A stretch of DNA of 64,000 nucleotides from Catenovulum sp052056295 (GTDB taxonomy: Bacteria; Pseudomonadota; Gammaproteobacteria; Enterobacterales; Alteromonadaceae): positions 248,001 through 312,000 of the forward strand of contig NZ_CP182493.1 in the NCBI RefSeq assembly GCF_052056295.1, read 5' to 3'. The notes under the pieces are model-generated. The model was not told the origin of the DNA. It made no database searches and worked only from the letters and a program-made list of their open reading frames with translations. The position numbers and the translations under genes are program-made. The first letter of the stretch is position 1. Each line of letters starts with the position of its first letter. This document shows, one piece after another, positions 54,358 through 63,728 of this stretch.

Positions 54358-55335
54358 TTAGGAAGATAATATTTCAGCCCTAATCGACTTAGCCTGGGCG
54401 GAATGATTTTTTGATTGTCCTTCATGTGGTGCAACAACCACACAGTTTCTGCCAGCTTGTTTTGCTGCATATAACGCCGCATCAGCATCGTTGAGCGATT
54501 CTTCAAACGAGAGTTTGCATCCCAATTGCTTAATGCCGATTGAAAGTGTTTTTTCAATTCGCTCGCCATTTACCGCAAAAGGACTGTTTCTATAAGTGTT
54601 AAGTATTCGAGCTGAAACCCTTTGTGCTGTGTGATAATCCCCTTCAATCACCACAAGGAATTCTTCTCCACCATATCGAAAAGCAAAATCTTGCCCACGG
54701 ATTTGTTCCGCAATTATTTTTGCCGCATGCTGAATGAGTTTATCCCCGTGTAAGTGACCGTAGCTATCATTAAATGACTTAAACTTATCTAGGTCTATCA
54801 TTACTAGCGTGAGGTTTTGTTGAGTAAAATCAACTTCATCTAGCTGCTTTTTAAATCCGTCATTCAAAAACCTACGGTTATACAATTGGGTCATAGGGTC
54901 TTTGTTACTGACTGAAGTTAAAATGAGTTTTTGCTCTTGCAAGGTTTTAATCTGGCTTTTGTAACGAATAGACCATTTAAATAGCGCATAAGTTAAAACA
55001 ACAACACCTAAGTTGTTCGCAGCATTTTCAAAAACAAATGAAATGATCAGTGGCTGGATAGATATAAATTCGTCCAATAAATCATGGGTATGCCCACATA
55101 AAAGCAATAATAAACCGATAAAAAACCACTGAGATTCAGCAGTTTCATATGATTTTTTAGCAAGGCTAATATTAAAAGCTAACATTCCGAGTAAAAAGAT
55201 TAGATTAAAAACCTCACTAAAAATATCGAAAATATTCTGCTCGGCTTCCATCACAGGCTGACTGATAGACATTAAATGAAATGACCAAAAGATTAATATA
55301 GTAATAAAAGCAATTAAGATGCGGATGTTTGTCAT
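54358..55335 (-). CDS. Membrane diguanylate cyclase (GGDEF)
   Basis: A 325-aa enzyme predicted to make c-di-GMP. The N-terminal part (1-130) has about four hydrophobic helices and no known sensor domain. A GGDEF domain follows (about 150-310) with NRRFLNDGF, DLDKFKSFNDSYGHLHGD and the active site RYGGEEF. An RGQD sequence five residues before GGEEF is the RxxD inhibitory site, so product feedback is likely. No EAL domain. The PilZ protein at 63.5 kb could be an effector, but the two genes are not linked in an operon. Confidence 0.92.
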   Translation of the reverse strand: MTNIRILIAFITILIFWSFHLMSISQPVMEAEQNIFDIFSEVFNLIFLLGMLAFNISLAKKSYETAESQWFFIGLLLLLCGHTHDLLDEFISIQPLIISFVFENAANNLGVVVLTYALFKWSIRYKSQIKTLQEQKLILTSVSNKDPMTQLYNRRFLNDGFKKQLDEVDFTQQNLTLVMIDLDKFKSFNDSYGHLHGDKLIQHAAKIIAEQIRGQDFAFRYGGEEFLVVIEGDYHTAQRVSARILNTYRNSPFAVNGERIEKTLSIGIKQLGCKLSFEESLNDADAALYAAKQAGRNCVVVAPHEGQSKNHSAQAKSIRAEILSS

Positions 55336-55456
55336 TAGTTGTAGTGCGGTATGGCAGAATTGCGACGAATTCTGCCAAATTTGTGTGACAGTTTTATTTC
55401 AAAAGTTATCAAATTCAATGAATAAAACTTTCGAGGGGAGCATAAATGAGAAATGG

Positions 55457-56161
55457 TCAATGATGATGGTGTTCTTCACCAACAACTTGTCCATCTGCTG
55501 TATACACGCCACTTGCGCCATGTTTTACAAAGCCAAGGTTGATCATCTTAAGTAAAAACGGATCACTTTCATTGTCACCTACGTCGATAAAATCTGTGGT
55601 ATATAGTTTTGTTAAAGCGCTCAACACTGTATCGCGTTCAATCGAATTGGTAACGAGCTGAGTTAATTGAATTTGATCAACTACATGAGACTTGTGGCGC
55701 ACAACTAATTTTTTAACCAAAGCATGATGATTTAGCCACTCAAGTTCTATTGAATTGCCATCTTGTTGCTTTTGGTATTTAGTTGTTAAGTCACAGCCCT
55801 GACCTGAAGTTGAAATTAAGGTCATGTCAGTTAACAGACTATTCGATATTAACTGCTGCTTTTCCGACCAATCTTTTACCGATTCTGGTAACTCATTCGG
55901 CTGGTATTCAATCCCTCGTTTATGTGTATCAAAATAACGGGTTAACTTGACCATACCTAATGAATTCTTTTCCCATAATTCACTGATATTAGTCGACAGA
56001 TTTCTGTGTATCACTTGGTTTGGCGACAACCAAAGTTCAAAATTATAATTAACTTTCTTGTTTTGGATTTGATAAGTTGCACCAACAGCTTGTTGATTAC
56101 ATTCACTAGCAAATACGATTTGACTAGTGAATAAGGCAAAAAATATTGAGATAAAACGCAT
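55457..56161 (-). CDS. Exported protein of unknown function with a terminal His run
   Basis: I do not recognise a family. ATG 56161 gives 234 aa with a Sec signal (MRFISIFFALFTSQIVFA, mature SECNQQ). The mature part has two Cys (SECNQ and GQGCDL), mixed beta-type sequence and ends GEEHHHH, which may bind metal. It lies 86 bp after the first alkaline phosphatase gene on the same strand, so it may be co-transcribed with the two phosphatases and act with them outside the cytoplasm. Upstream in-frame ATG 56173 is an alternative start. Confidence 0.6.
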   Translation of the reverse strand: MRFISIFFALFTSQIVFASECNQQAVGATYQIQNKKVNYNFELWLSPNQVIHRNLSTNISELWEKNSLGMVKLTRYFDTHKRGIEYQPNELPESVKDWSEKQQLISNSLLTDMTLISTSGQGCDLTTKYQKQQDGNSIELEWLNHHALVKKLVVRHKSHVVDQIQLTQLVTNSIERDTVLSALTKLYTTDFIDVGDNESDPFLLKMINLGFVKHGASGVYTADGQVVGEEHHHH

Positions 56162-56246
56162 TTGAAAAACCATTCTAAATGGTAGGCAAGCCAAGATTAA
56201 CTGGCTTGCCTACATATTGCTGAACTATATTGCTTAGTTACATTGA

Positions 56247-57920
56247 TTATTGAGATATTGCTGCATTCGCTTGGTTAACTAAATCTGCTGCATAATCCAT
56301 AACATGGAAAATTATGCTCTGCTCATTAGTCCCTGTTGCTAAAGCAGCACCTGGGCCGATTGCATAAATCCCAACATCTTCACCAGCATGCGTTTCTGAA
56401 CCCATAGGGATCAGTGCCTCTTGGTGATAACCTGGGCTTTGGGTATCTACATTAGTAATGTCTTGTCGGCCTGCATTTTCCGGCTCTGCGTAACCTGCAT
56501 CAGCATCCGTTTCTGAACCTAAATCCATAAAACCACGACCATTGGTGTAACCTAAGGTGGTGTAAGGCATACCATCACTTGCTGTAGCCGGTGTATCACT
56601 GCCCACGCCAACAACTTTACCTAATATTGGGTTGCCTCGTTTTGGATAACCCGCAATCGTAAATACATGGCTATGGTCGGCTGTGACTATAATTAGCGTG
56701 TCATCTGAACTGGTTAACTCTACTGCTTTTGCTACCGCTTCTGACAACTCTATCGTATCTTCTAATGCGTTATACGCGTTACCTGCATGGTGACCATGGT
56801 CGATACGGCCTGATTCAACCATCAAGAAGAAACCTTCAGTATTATTGTTTAATACTTTAATCGCAGTTTCTGTCATTTCAGTTAACGATGGCTCACCTGC
56901 AATATCATTTGCTCTGTCAGCTTCATAAGCCATGTGCGCTTCATTAAATAAGCCAAATACGCGCTCTGTTGTTTCTGTATCTATGCCATCAAAACCGCTT
57001 TGGTCCATTACGTAAACGCCATTTGGATACATACTTTTCCATTCTGCAGTTAAATCTCTATTGTCAGTGCGGTCGCCTTCTACCGAGCTAACTGCATCTG
57101 CACTATTAAACGCTGCATCTTTTGGTAAGAAGTGACGACGGCCACCGCCCATTGCAACCTCAATACCATCTACATCAACGTTAAAACGCGCTTCTAGGTT
57201 GGCTTCAAAGTTGACTAATTGTGAGGCGATATCTTCACATGCAGCTCTATCTGGATTATTTGCAACATCCATATCTGAAATATCTTCCCAGTTACGGTGT
57301 GCTGATTTTGCATATGTGGCTGCTGGTGTTGCATGGGTAATTCGGGCTGTTGAAATAATACCGGTAGATTTACCCGCCATTTCTGCTAACTCTAATGCTG
57401 TTACTAACTCGCGACCCGCAACTGATGAACAATCACCAAGCGTTGCTTCTTCCGATAAACCAACAACACCAACATCGTTTTTAACACCTGACATCATAGC
57501 TGTCATTGTCCCTGCTGAATCTGGCGTTTGTGCATCTACGTTGTAGGTTTTTGATAGGCCGGCAATTGGAAATTTGTCAAAACTCAGCTTGTTCTCTTCG
57601 CCTAACATGCCTTTCTTTTGTCCATCTAAAATGCGCGCTGCGGTAACAGTTGAAATACCCATACCGTCGCCAACAAACAAGATGACATTTTTGGCACTGC
57701 CACGCGCCATATTGATAGCGGCTTGCGCATCTTGCGCCTGCATTATTTGCATTTCACCGCTTTTAAACCATGGGCTATTAGCATGAGATTGTGGAAGTTC
57801 AATTTCGCCACGAGCCGCACTGTCGTCTTTATCGTCATCGTTAAAATCAAGATCAATTGAACAAGCCGTCACAGACAAAGCGATAAAAGTTGAAATAGCT
57901 GTATATTTTAAAGTTTTCAT
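56247..57920 (-). CDS. Alkaline phosphatase, lipoprotein form
   Basis: The 557-aa protein is a PhoA-superfamily phosphomonoesterase. It has a lipoprotein signal (SVTAC, Cys20), then an acidic linker (DLDFNDDDKDD). The catalytic domain has FVGDGMGISTVTAARI (first metal Asp), DSAGTMTAMMSG with nucleophile Ser135, ESGRIDHGHHAGN and TADHSHVF metal ligands, and a late ETHAGEDV His. It should hydrolyse phosphate esters outside the cytoplasm. The next gene (57932) encodes a soluble exported paralogue; the two cores are almost the same at DNA level. No Pho box was found upstream. Confidence 0.93.
   Translation of the reverse strand: MKTLKYTAISTFIALSVTACSIDLDFNDDDKDDSAARGEIELPQSHANSPWFKSGEMQIMQAQDAQAAINMARGSAKNVILFVGDGMGISTVTAARILDGQKKGMLGEENKLSFDKFPIAGLSKTYNVDAQTPDSAGTMTAMMSGVKNDVGVVGLSEEATLGDCSSVAGRELVTALELAEMAGKSTGIISTARITHATPAATYAKSAHRNWEDISDMDVANNPDRAACEDIASQLVNFEANLEARFNVDVDGIEVAMGGGRRHFLPKDAAFNSADAVSSVEGDRTDNRDLTAEWKSMYPNGVYVMDQSGFDGIDTETTERVFGLFNEAHMAYEADRANDIAGEPSLTEMTETAIKVLNNNTEGFFLMVESGRIDHGHHAGNAYNALEDTIELSEAVAKAVELTSSDDTLIIVTADHSHVFTIAGYPKRGNPILGKVVGVGSDTPATASDGMPYTTLGYTNGRGFMDLGSETDADAGYAEPENAGRQDITNVDTQSPGYHQEALIPMGSETHAGEDVGIYAIGPGAALATGTNEQSIIFHVMDYAADLVNQANAAISQ
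56418..57562 (-). repeat. Near-identical core shared by the alkaline phosphatase pair, copy A
   Basis: This block matches 58100-59244 at a constant offset of 1682 bp. Differences are a few per 60 bp at its left end, falling to none over 56914-57116. Both flanks diverge sharply. Confidence 0.9.
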
Positions 57921-57931
57921 ATTTGGCTTCC

Positions 57932-59536
57932 TTATTGTTTGCTGCTTGGCATTTTTTCGCTGAAGCCAAATGCCTTACTAATTACATGGAAAATAACATT
58001 TTGTTCAACAACACCTTGAACAAATTGAGCGCTCGGACCTTGTGCATGAATTGCCACATCTTCACCCGCGTGTGTTTCAGAACCAAGAGGAATAGTTGCC
58101 TCTTGGTGGTAACCTGGGCTTTGGGTATCTACATTGGTAATGTCATGTCGGCCAGCATTTTCCGGCTCTGCGTAACCTGCATCAGCATCCGTTTCTGAGC
58201 CTAAATCCATAAAACCACGACCATTGGTGTAACCTAATGTAGTGTAAGGCATACCATCACTTGCTGTAGCTGGTGTATCACTGCCTACGCCTACAACCTT
58301 GCCTAATATTGGGTTGCCTCTTTTTGGATAACCCGCAATTGTAAATACATGGCTGTGGTCGGCTGTTACTATAATTAGCGTGTCTTCTGAACTGGTTAAC
58401 TCTACTGCTTTTGCTACCGCTTCTGACAACTCTATCGTATCTTCTAAAGCGTTATACGCGTTACCTGCATGGTGACCATGGTCGATACGGCCTGATTCAA
58501 CCATCAAGAAGAAACCTTCTGTATTATTGTTTAATACTTTAATCGCTGTTTCTGTCATTTCAGTTAACGATGGCTCACCTGCAATATCATTTGCCCTGTC
58601 AGCTTCATAAGCCATGTGCGCTTCATTAAATAAGCCAAATACGCGCTCTGTTGTTTCTGTATCTATGCCATCAAAACCGCTTTGGTCCATTACGTAAACG
58701 CCATTTGGATACATACTTTTCCATTCTGCAGTTAAATCTCTATTGTCAGTGCGGTCGCCTTCTACCGAGCTAACTGCATCTGCACTATTAAACGCTGCGT
58801 CTTTTGGTAAGAAGTGACGACGGCCACCACCCATTGCAACTTCAATTCCATCTACATCAACGTTAAAACGCGCTTCTAAGTTGGCTTCAAAGTTGACTAA
58901 TTGTGAGGCGATATCTTCACATGCTGAGCGCTCTGGATTATTTGCAACATCCATATCTGAAATATCTTCCCAGTTACGGTCTGCTGATTTTGCATATGTG
59001 GCTGCTGGTGTTGCATGGGTAATTCGGGCTGTTGAAATAATACCGGTAGATTTGCCCGCGATTTCAGCTAATTCTAGTGCTGTTACTAACTCGCGACCCG
59101 CAACTGATGAACAATCACCACGCGTTGCTTCTTCTGATAAACCAACAACACCAACATCGTTTTTTACACCTGACATCATAGCTGTCATTGTCCCTGCTGA
59201 ATCTGGCGTTTGTGCATTTACGTTGTAGGTTTTTGATAGGCCTGAATAAGGAAAGGTTTCGAAGCTTAAGTAGCCTTCTTCACCTAGTTGACCAAGTTTT
59301 TGCCCTTTTAATATGCGAGCAGCAGTCAGAGTTGATACCCCCATGCCGTCACCGATAAATAAAATGACATTTTTAGCTTTGTGAGATTTGTCTTGATTTA
59401 GTTTAGTGGCAATTTTAGCTTGCGCATCTTTAAACCAAGTACTGTTTGCTTGGTTTGCTGGTAGAACATCTGCATTTGCATTTAACGCAAAAGAAGATGC
59501 CAACAAACCAAGAGCAGCTGACCAGTTTGTATTCAT
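57932..59536 (-). CDS. Alkaline phosphatase, soluble exported form
   Basis: ATG 59536 (GGA site 10 nt upstream) gives 534 aa with an ordinary Sec signal (MNTNWSAALGLLASSFALNA, cleavage after about NANA). The catalytic domain is the same as in the neighbouring lipoprotein: IGDGMGVSTLTAARI, DSAGTMTAMMSG with Ser113, ESGRIDHGHHAGN, TADHSHVF. The N-terminal 90 and C-terminal 50 residues differ between the two. The stop is 12 bp before the lipoprotein start, so they form an operon. No clear Pho box is seen in the 150 bp upstream. Confidence 0.93.
   Translation of the reverse strand: MNTNWSAALGLLASSFALNANADVLPANQANSTWFKDAQAKIATKLNQDKSHKAKNVILFIGDGMGVSTLTAARILKGQKLGQLGEEGYLSFETFPYSGLSKTYNVNAQTPDSAGTMTAMMSGVKNDVGVVGLSEEATRGDCSSVAGRELVTALELAEIAGKSTGIISTARITHATPAATYAKSADRNWEDISDMDVANNPERSACEDIASQLVNFEANLEARFNVDVDGIEVAMGGGRRHFLPKDAAFNSADAVSSVEGDRTDNRDLTAEWKSMYPNGVYVMDQSGFDGIDTETTERVFGLFNEAHMAYEADRANDIAGEPSLTEMTETAIKVLNNNTEGFFLMVESGRIDHGHHAGNAYNALEDTIELSEAVAKAVELTSSEDTLIIVTADHSHVFTIAGYPKRGNPILGKVVGVGSDTPATASDGMPYTTLGYTNGRGFMDLGSETDADAGYAEPENAGRHDITNVDTQSPGYHQEATIPLGSETHAGEDVAIHAQGPSAQFVQGVVEQNVIFHVISKAFGFSEKMPSSKQ
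58100..59244 (-). repeat. Near-identical core shared by the alkaline phosphatase pair, copy B
   Basis: Partner of 56418-57562. The identical run of about 203 bp corresponds here to 58596-58798. Confidence 0.9.
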
Positions 59537-59685
59537 AGCTTTTTCCAATATTAAATGAAGTTATAGTTTTCACTTAAAATTATCCAAAGCTAACAAGTCA
59601 TTTTTATGGCTAATTTATAAAACATATTTAAAACTAATATTAAATTTGCTTATAAATCAACCAAGTTTTTATTCTAAGGTTAGGA

Positions 59686-61338
59686 TTAAAGTAGTGCGTA
59701 AAAACATCCAAAACTTGGCAAATACAATGAGTTTTTATCTAAGTCTGCTGTATGCAAACATTGTGGTGTCATGTCCGCCTTACAAACAATTTCGCCTAAA
59801 TCTAAATTAATGTCGCTATTAGATAAGTTAAAACAGCACAAGACTTTCTCAAGGTTACCGCCTGCCGTTTTAGCAATACGATAAAATGCCAAAACATCTT
59901 TATGCAAATCGATAAATTCTATATCACCCTTAGTTAATACGTGCGACTGTTTGCGCCACGCCATAAATTGACGATAGGTGTTTAACACAGAGTTTTCATC
60001 TGACTCTTGTAAATCAACACTGATGTCAGCGTGAGTTGAATCCACCGGTAACCAAGGTTTTCCATTAGAGAAACCTGCATTGATAGCCTTGTGTTGCCAT
60101 GGCATAGGCGTTCTACAGCCGTCACGCCCTTTAAAAGTTGGCCAGAATTCAACACCGTATGGGTCTTGTAAATCTTCAAAGGCCACATCAGCTTCTGTTA
60201 AACCTAACTCTTCACCTTGATACAAACAAACGCTGCCACGTAATGAACACACCATAGCCGTGATCATTTTGGCAAAGCGTGCTTTTTGTGTTGCTGTTGC
60301 ATTGGCAATATCACCCCAACGTGTCGCTACTCGCTCAACGTCATGGTTGCCAACCGCCCAACATGGCCAGCCATCACCTAATGCATTTTCTAATGTTTCA
60401 ACTGTACTGCGAATATAATCAACTGAATAATCTTTGGTTAATAATTCAAAGCTGTAAGTCATGTGCAAACGGTTATCACCTTTAGTGTATTCCGCCATAG
60501 TTGCCAAAGAATCTTCTGAAGCAACTTCACCTAAAGAGACACTGCCAGGATAAGTATCTAACAAAGCGCGTAAACGCTCGATAAAACCGATATTTTCAGG
60601 TCTATCATTGTTGTAATAATGATATTGATATGCGTAAGGGTTATCTTCACTAAAACCTCGCCCTGCTCTTTCGTCTTCAGGTTTTGCAGGGTTATCACGT
60701 AATTCTTGATCGTGGAAACAGAAGGTAATTGCATCTAAACGCAGGCCATCTACGCCTTTTTTCAGCCAAAACTCTATATTGTCCAAAACAGCTTGTTGAA
60801 CTTCGGGATTGTGGAAGTTTAAATCTGGCTGACTGTCTAAAAAGTTATGTAAATAATACTGACGACGGCGTGAATCCCATTGCCAAGCCGGCCCGCCAAA
60901 AATAGATAACCAGTTGTTTGGTGGTGCACCACAAGGTTTAGGATCTGACCATACATACCAATCCGCTTTATCATTGGTTTTATTTTGGCGACTTTGTTCA
61001 AACCATGCGTGTTGATCAGAAGTATGACTCAAAACTTGGTCAATCATGACTTTAATGTCACGAGCATGAGCTTGTTCAATCAGCTGTTCAAAGTCACCTA
61101 AATCGCCAAATATAGGGTCGATTGCACGATAATCGCTAATGTCATAACCAAAATCTTTCATAGGTGATTTAAAACAAGGTGACACCCAAATAGCATCTAC
61201 CCCTAAACTAGCAATGTAATCTAACTTAGCGTTAATCCCCGGAATATCACCGATACCATCGTGATTACTATCCATAAAACTGCGTGGATAAATTTGATAA
61301 ATAATGGCACCGCGCCACCAGTCAAGATTAGCTGACAT
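59686..61338 (-). CDS. Cytoplasmic alpha-glucosidase (GH13)
   Basis: A 550-aa GH13 enzyme without signal peptide, hydrolysing terminal alpha-glucose from maltose-type oligosaccharides. The TIM-barrel motifs are IDQVLSHTSDQH (region I), GLRLDAITF with the nucleophile Asp202, SLGEVASEDS with the acid/base Glu, and VGNHDVERV with the third Asp. The start IYQIYPRSFMDSNHDGIGDI is typical of the alpha-glucosidase/oligo-1,6-glucosidase group; the exact linkage preference is inferred. It is divergent from a lipoprotein amylase, sharing a 190-bp control region. Confidence 0.93.
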   Translation of the reverse strand: MSANLDWWRGAIIYQIYPRSFMDSNHDGIGDIPGINAKLDYIASLGVDAIWVSPCFKSPMKDFGYDISDYRAIDPIFGDLGDFEQLIEQAHARDIKVMIDQVLSHTSDQHAWFEQSRQNKTNDKADWYVWSDPKPCGAPPNNWLSIFGGPAWQWDSRRRQYYLHNFLDSQPDLNFHNPEVQQAVLDNIEFWLKKGVDGLRLDAITFCFHDQELRDNPAKPEDERAGRGFSEDNPYAYQYHYYNNDRPENIGFIERLRALLDTYPGSVSLGEVASEDSLATMAEYTKGDNRLHMTYSFELLTKDYSVDYIRSTVETLENALGDGWPCWAVGNHDVERVATRWGDIANATATQKARFAKMITAMVCSLRGSVCLYQGEELGLTEADVAFEDLQDPYGVEFWPTFKGRDGCRTPMPWQHKAINAGFSNGKPWLPVDSTHADISVDLQESDENSVLNTYRQFMAWRKQSHVLTKGDIEFIDLHKDVLAFYRIAKTAGGNLEKVLCCFNLSNSDINLDLGEIVCKADMTPQCLHTADLDKNSLYLPSFGCFYALL

Positions 61339-61360
61339 TAAACAACCTCATGATTCAAAA

Positions 61361-61374
61361 ACGTGCCAACACGT
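61361..61374. promoter_or_regulatory. Palindrome ACGTG-CCAA-CACGT upstream of the alpha-glucosidase gene
   Basis: A perfect 5-bp inverted repeat, 23 bp before the alpha-glucosidase ATG. It is short, but well placed for an operator. Confidence 0.3.
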
Positions 61375-61440
61375 CTAATTTCTAAAACAACAGCCACATA
61401 TTGTATGTTTCTTGATTGTTAAAGAGTAGTTTGAGTGAGC

Positions 61441-61454
61441 TGAATACGTATGCA
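61441..61454. promoter_or_regulatory. LacI-family-type operator between the GH13 genes
   Basis: TGAATACGTATGCA is a 14-bp palindrome with one mismatched pair and a central CG, the form expected of a LacI-family (maltose/glucan) repressor site. It lies in the shared control region of the divergent alpha-glucosidase and amylase. The regulator gene is not in the window. Confidence 0.5.
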
Positions 61455-61528
61455 AGTATTTTCGTTTTTGTAAAAGAGTTACTACTATTTAGTTGACACT
61501 TTTAACAATTCCTAGGTATCTCACAATT

Positions 61529-63250
61529 ATGAAGAAAAAAGCTATTACTCAGGCGATTAAAGTAGCTTTGTCTGCTTCAGCAGTTTTATTAACCTCATGT
61601 TCAATGACTGACTCTAGCACACAAACCTCTAGCAAAAATGACAACAGTTATTACGGGACTTTAGAACCCTTTGCTCAAGAGAATGTTTATTTTGTTTTAA
61701 CTGACAGATTTGTTGATGGTGATCCAAACAACAATTACCCTGAGCAAGGTGGTGAAGTAAATTACACCTTTAATCGCCCACTAAAAGGCCCAGACGGCAA
61801 AGAAGCGAATGTGGGTTATATGGGTGGTGATTTATTGGGCGTCTATCAACAAGCTGATTATATTAAAGAGTTAGGCTTTACTTCAGTATGGATCACGCCA
61901 ATTGTCGACAATCCAGATGAAGCTTTTACTGGTGGCGAAGTTATTGAATTTGGCGGCATGTTTAAAGATGGTGGTAAAACGGGTTACCACGGCTATTGGG
62001 GGGTAAACTTCTTTGTTGAAGACGAGCATGTTGTGTCTGACAACTTTAAGTTTAAAGACTACACCAAGGCAATGAAAAACAAAGGCATTAAAACCGTGTT
62101 AGACGTAGTGGCTAACCACGGCTCACCTGCTTACACCATGCCGGAAGATCAGCCTAAATACGGCGAGCTTTATGACAAAAACGGTAAATTAATTGCAGAT
62201 CATAAAAATAAACATCCAACCGAACTTGATCACAACGATCCCTTAGAGCACTTCTATAAACAAAAACCAGATTTAGCCCAGTTATCTGATACCAACTATG
62301 ATAACCCAGCTGTGTTAGAGTATTTTGTTGAGGCTTATTTACAATGGGTTGATCAAGGTGCTGATGCATTCCGCATCGACACCATTCGCCATATGCCGCA
62401 CTTCTTCTGGAAGAAATTTGCCGATCGCATTCGTGAAGAGCGCCCTGACTTCTTTATGTTTGGTGAGAGTTTTGTATACGACGCCAACTTTATCGCCCAA
62501 CATACACTACCTGAAAACGGCAAAGTTAGTGTATTAGATTTCCCTGGCCAAGAAGCAATTACCGGAGTATTTGGTAAACCGAAAGAAGGTGAAAGTGAAA
62601 AAGCCTATTCTGATATTTTGAGCTATTTGTATTTAGAGCAAAGCCCATATCACAATCCTTACGACTTAATGACTTTCTACGACAACCATGACATGGCACG
62701 TATGAACGCGGACGATAATGGATTTATCAATGCCAATAACTGGATTTTCACCAGCCGTGGTATCCCTGTTATTTATTACGGTTCAGAAACTGCTTTTATG
62801 GCGGGTACAGCTGAGCACGGTGGCAACCGCAACTACTATGGCATTGAGCGTGTAAAACAAGCTGCTAACCACCCTGTTGCACAAACAATGAAAAAAGTTG
62901 CCAAGCTGCGTTTAAGCTCTGTTGCATTGCAACGTGGTTTACAACTTAATTTAGACTTTGCTCAAGATACGGCGTCTTTCTATCGTATCTACCAGCACGA
63001 TGGCGTGATAGAAAATGCGTTAGTTTTATTAAACAAATCTGATTCTTCTAAAACAGTAACTTTGTCGGATTCATTACACCAAGGCAGCTACAAAGATGCC
63101 TTTAGCGGCGAAGTTGTTAATGTAGGTAGTAGCTTAAGCTACTCAGTACCAGCTAACGGTGTGGTTGTGCTAATCAACAATACAGCTATTACTGATGCAG
63201 GTATCAAAGCAAAATTAACTAAATTAAAAGCAGTTGTGCCAAGCGCATAA
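61529..63250 (+). CDS. Alpha-amylase family lipoprotein (GH13)
   Basis: ATG 61529 gives 573 aa starting MKKKAITQAIK, with lipobox LLTSC (Cys about residue 24) and a Ser/Thr linker. The GH13 motifs are VLDVVANHG (region I), DAFRIDTIRH with nucleophile Asp (region II), FMFGESF with acid/base Glu (region III) and FYDNHDMARM (region IV). It acts at the cell surface or periplasm on starch-like glucans and would feed the cytoplasmic alpha-glucosidase encoded divergently. A TTGACA (61493-61498) lies close upstream, but no good -10 is found. The ribosome binding site is weak. Confidence 0.9.
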   Translation: MKKKAITQAIKVALSASAVLLTSCSMTDSSTQTSSKNDNSYYGTLEPFAQENVYFVLTDRFVDGDPNNNYPEQGGEVNYTFNRPLKGPDGKEANVGYMGGDLLGVYQQADYIKELGFTSVWITPIVDNPDEAFTGGEVIEFGGMFKDGGKTGYHGYWGVNFFVEDEHVVSDNFKFKDYTKAMKNKGIKTVLDVVANHGSPAYTMPEDQPKYGELYDKNGKLIADHKNKHPTELDHNDPLEHFYKQKPDLAQLSDTNYDNPAVLEYFVEAYLQWVDQGADAFRIDTIRHMPHFFWKKFADRIREERPDFFMFGESFVYDANFIAQHTLPENGKVSVLDFPGQEAITGVFGKPKEGESEKAYSDILSYLYLEQSPYHNPYDLMTFYDNHDMARMNADDNGFINANNWIFTSRGIPVIYYGSETAFMAGTAEHGGNRNYYGIERVKQAANHPVAQTMKKVAKLRLSSVALQRGLQLNLDFAQDTASFYRIYQHDGVIENALVLLNKSDSSKTVTLSDSLHQGSYKDAFSGEVVNVGSSLSYSVPANGVVVLINNTAITDAGIKAKLTKLKAVVPSA

Positions 63251-63286
63251 CTTAAAAAAATTGTTTTGCAGGCAAGTATAAAACAA

Positions 63287-63315
63287 AAAAGGTTCAGCTA
63301 AATGCTGAACCTTTT
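63287..63315. terminator. Bidirectional terminator between the amylase and PilZ genes
   Basis: Perfect 12-bp arms AAAAGGTTCAGC and GCTGAACCTTTT, loop TAAAT, with A-run and T-rich flanks. It serves the convergent amylase and PilZ genes. Confidence 0.9.
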
Positions 63316-63342
63316 AGTTTTATAAACTCAATATTTAAACAA

Positions 63343-63642
63343 CTAAGCTAAATCTATAATCTCAACGCCGACGATAAAAGTAGTCGAAGTTTCTGGAATA
63401 CAGCGCAGCACTTTACCTCTAGCGGTTAAAGATGGTATTTGTTCACTGGCAGAGCTTATACGTACACTAATTTCTTGGCCAACATCAATCGACTCTTGTA
63501 ATTCGATTGCTAATCCATTGGCACTTAAATCACGGCATATCGCCGAGAATTCTTGAGGTGTTTCTAGATTATCGACTACCACTAAACAGTCTGCATTTAC
63601 CATCATGCGATAATACGAACGCTGATCATCTCTTCCTATCAT
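63343..63642 (-). CDS. PilZ-domain protein
   Basis: A 99-aa single-domain protein with RDDQRSYYR (the RxxxR c-di-GMP-binding motif) and DLSANGLAIEL (the D/NxSxxG motif). Both parts needed for binding c-di-GMP are thus present. ATG 63642 is preferred because of GAGGG 5 nt upstream; a start 6-7 codons earlier is possible. It is the only PilZ protein in the window, and a GGDEF enzyme is encoded 8 kb away. Confidence 0.87.
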   Translation of the reverse strand: MIGRDDQRSYYRMMVNADCLVVVDNLETPQEFSAICRDLSANGLAIELQESIDVGQEISVRISSASEQIPSLTARGKVLRCIPETSTTFIVGVEIIDLA

Positions 63643-63728
63643 TCCAACCCTCTCAAACATCACTAATAAACCCTAAGCAACTTCATGTTAGTTTTTAACG
63701 GCGTGACTGTAAACAACTTTTTAACAAG

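Noticed and set aside
57199..59228. Two similar 115-codon plus-strand ORFs (57199-57546 and 58881-59228)
   Set aside because: They look like a duplicated gene, but are antisense shadows of the duplicated alkaline phosphatase cores.
59537..59685. Pho box upstream of the alkaline phosphatase pair
   Set aside because: No convincing pair of CTGTCAT-like direct repeats with 11-bp period was found.
59686..63250. Polysaccharide utilisation locus
   Set aside because: Only two GH13 genes are present; no TonB-dependent receptor, SusD-like protein, transporter or regulator is adjacent in the window.
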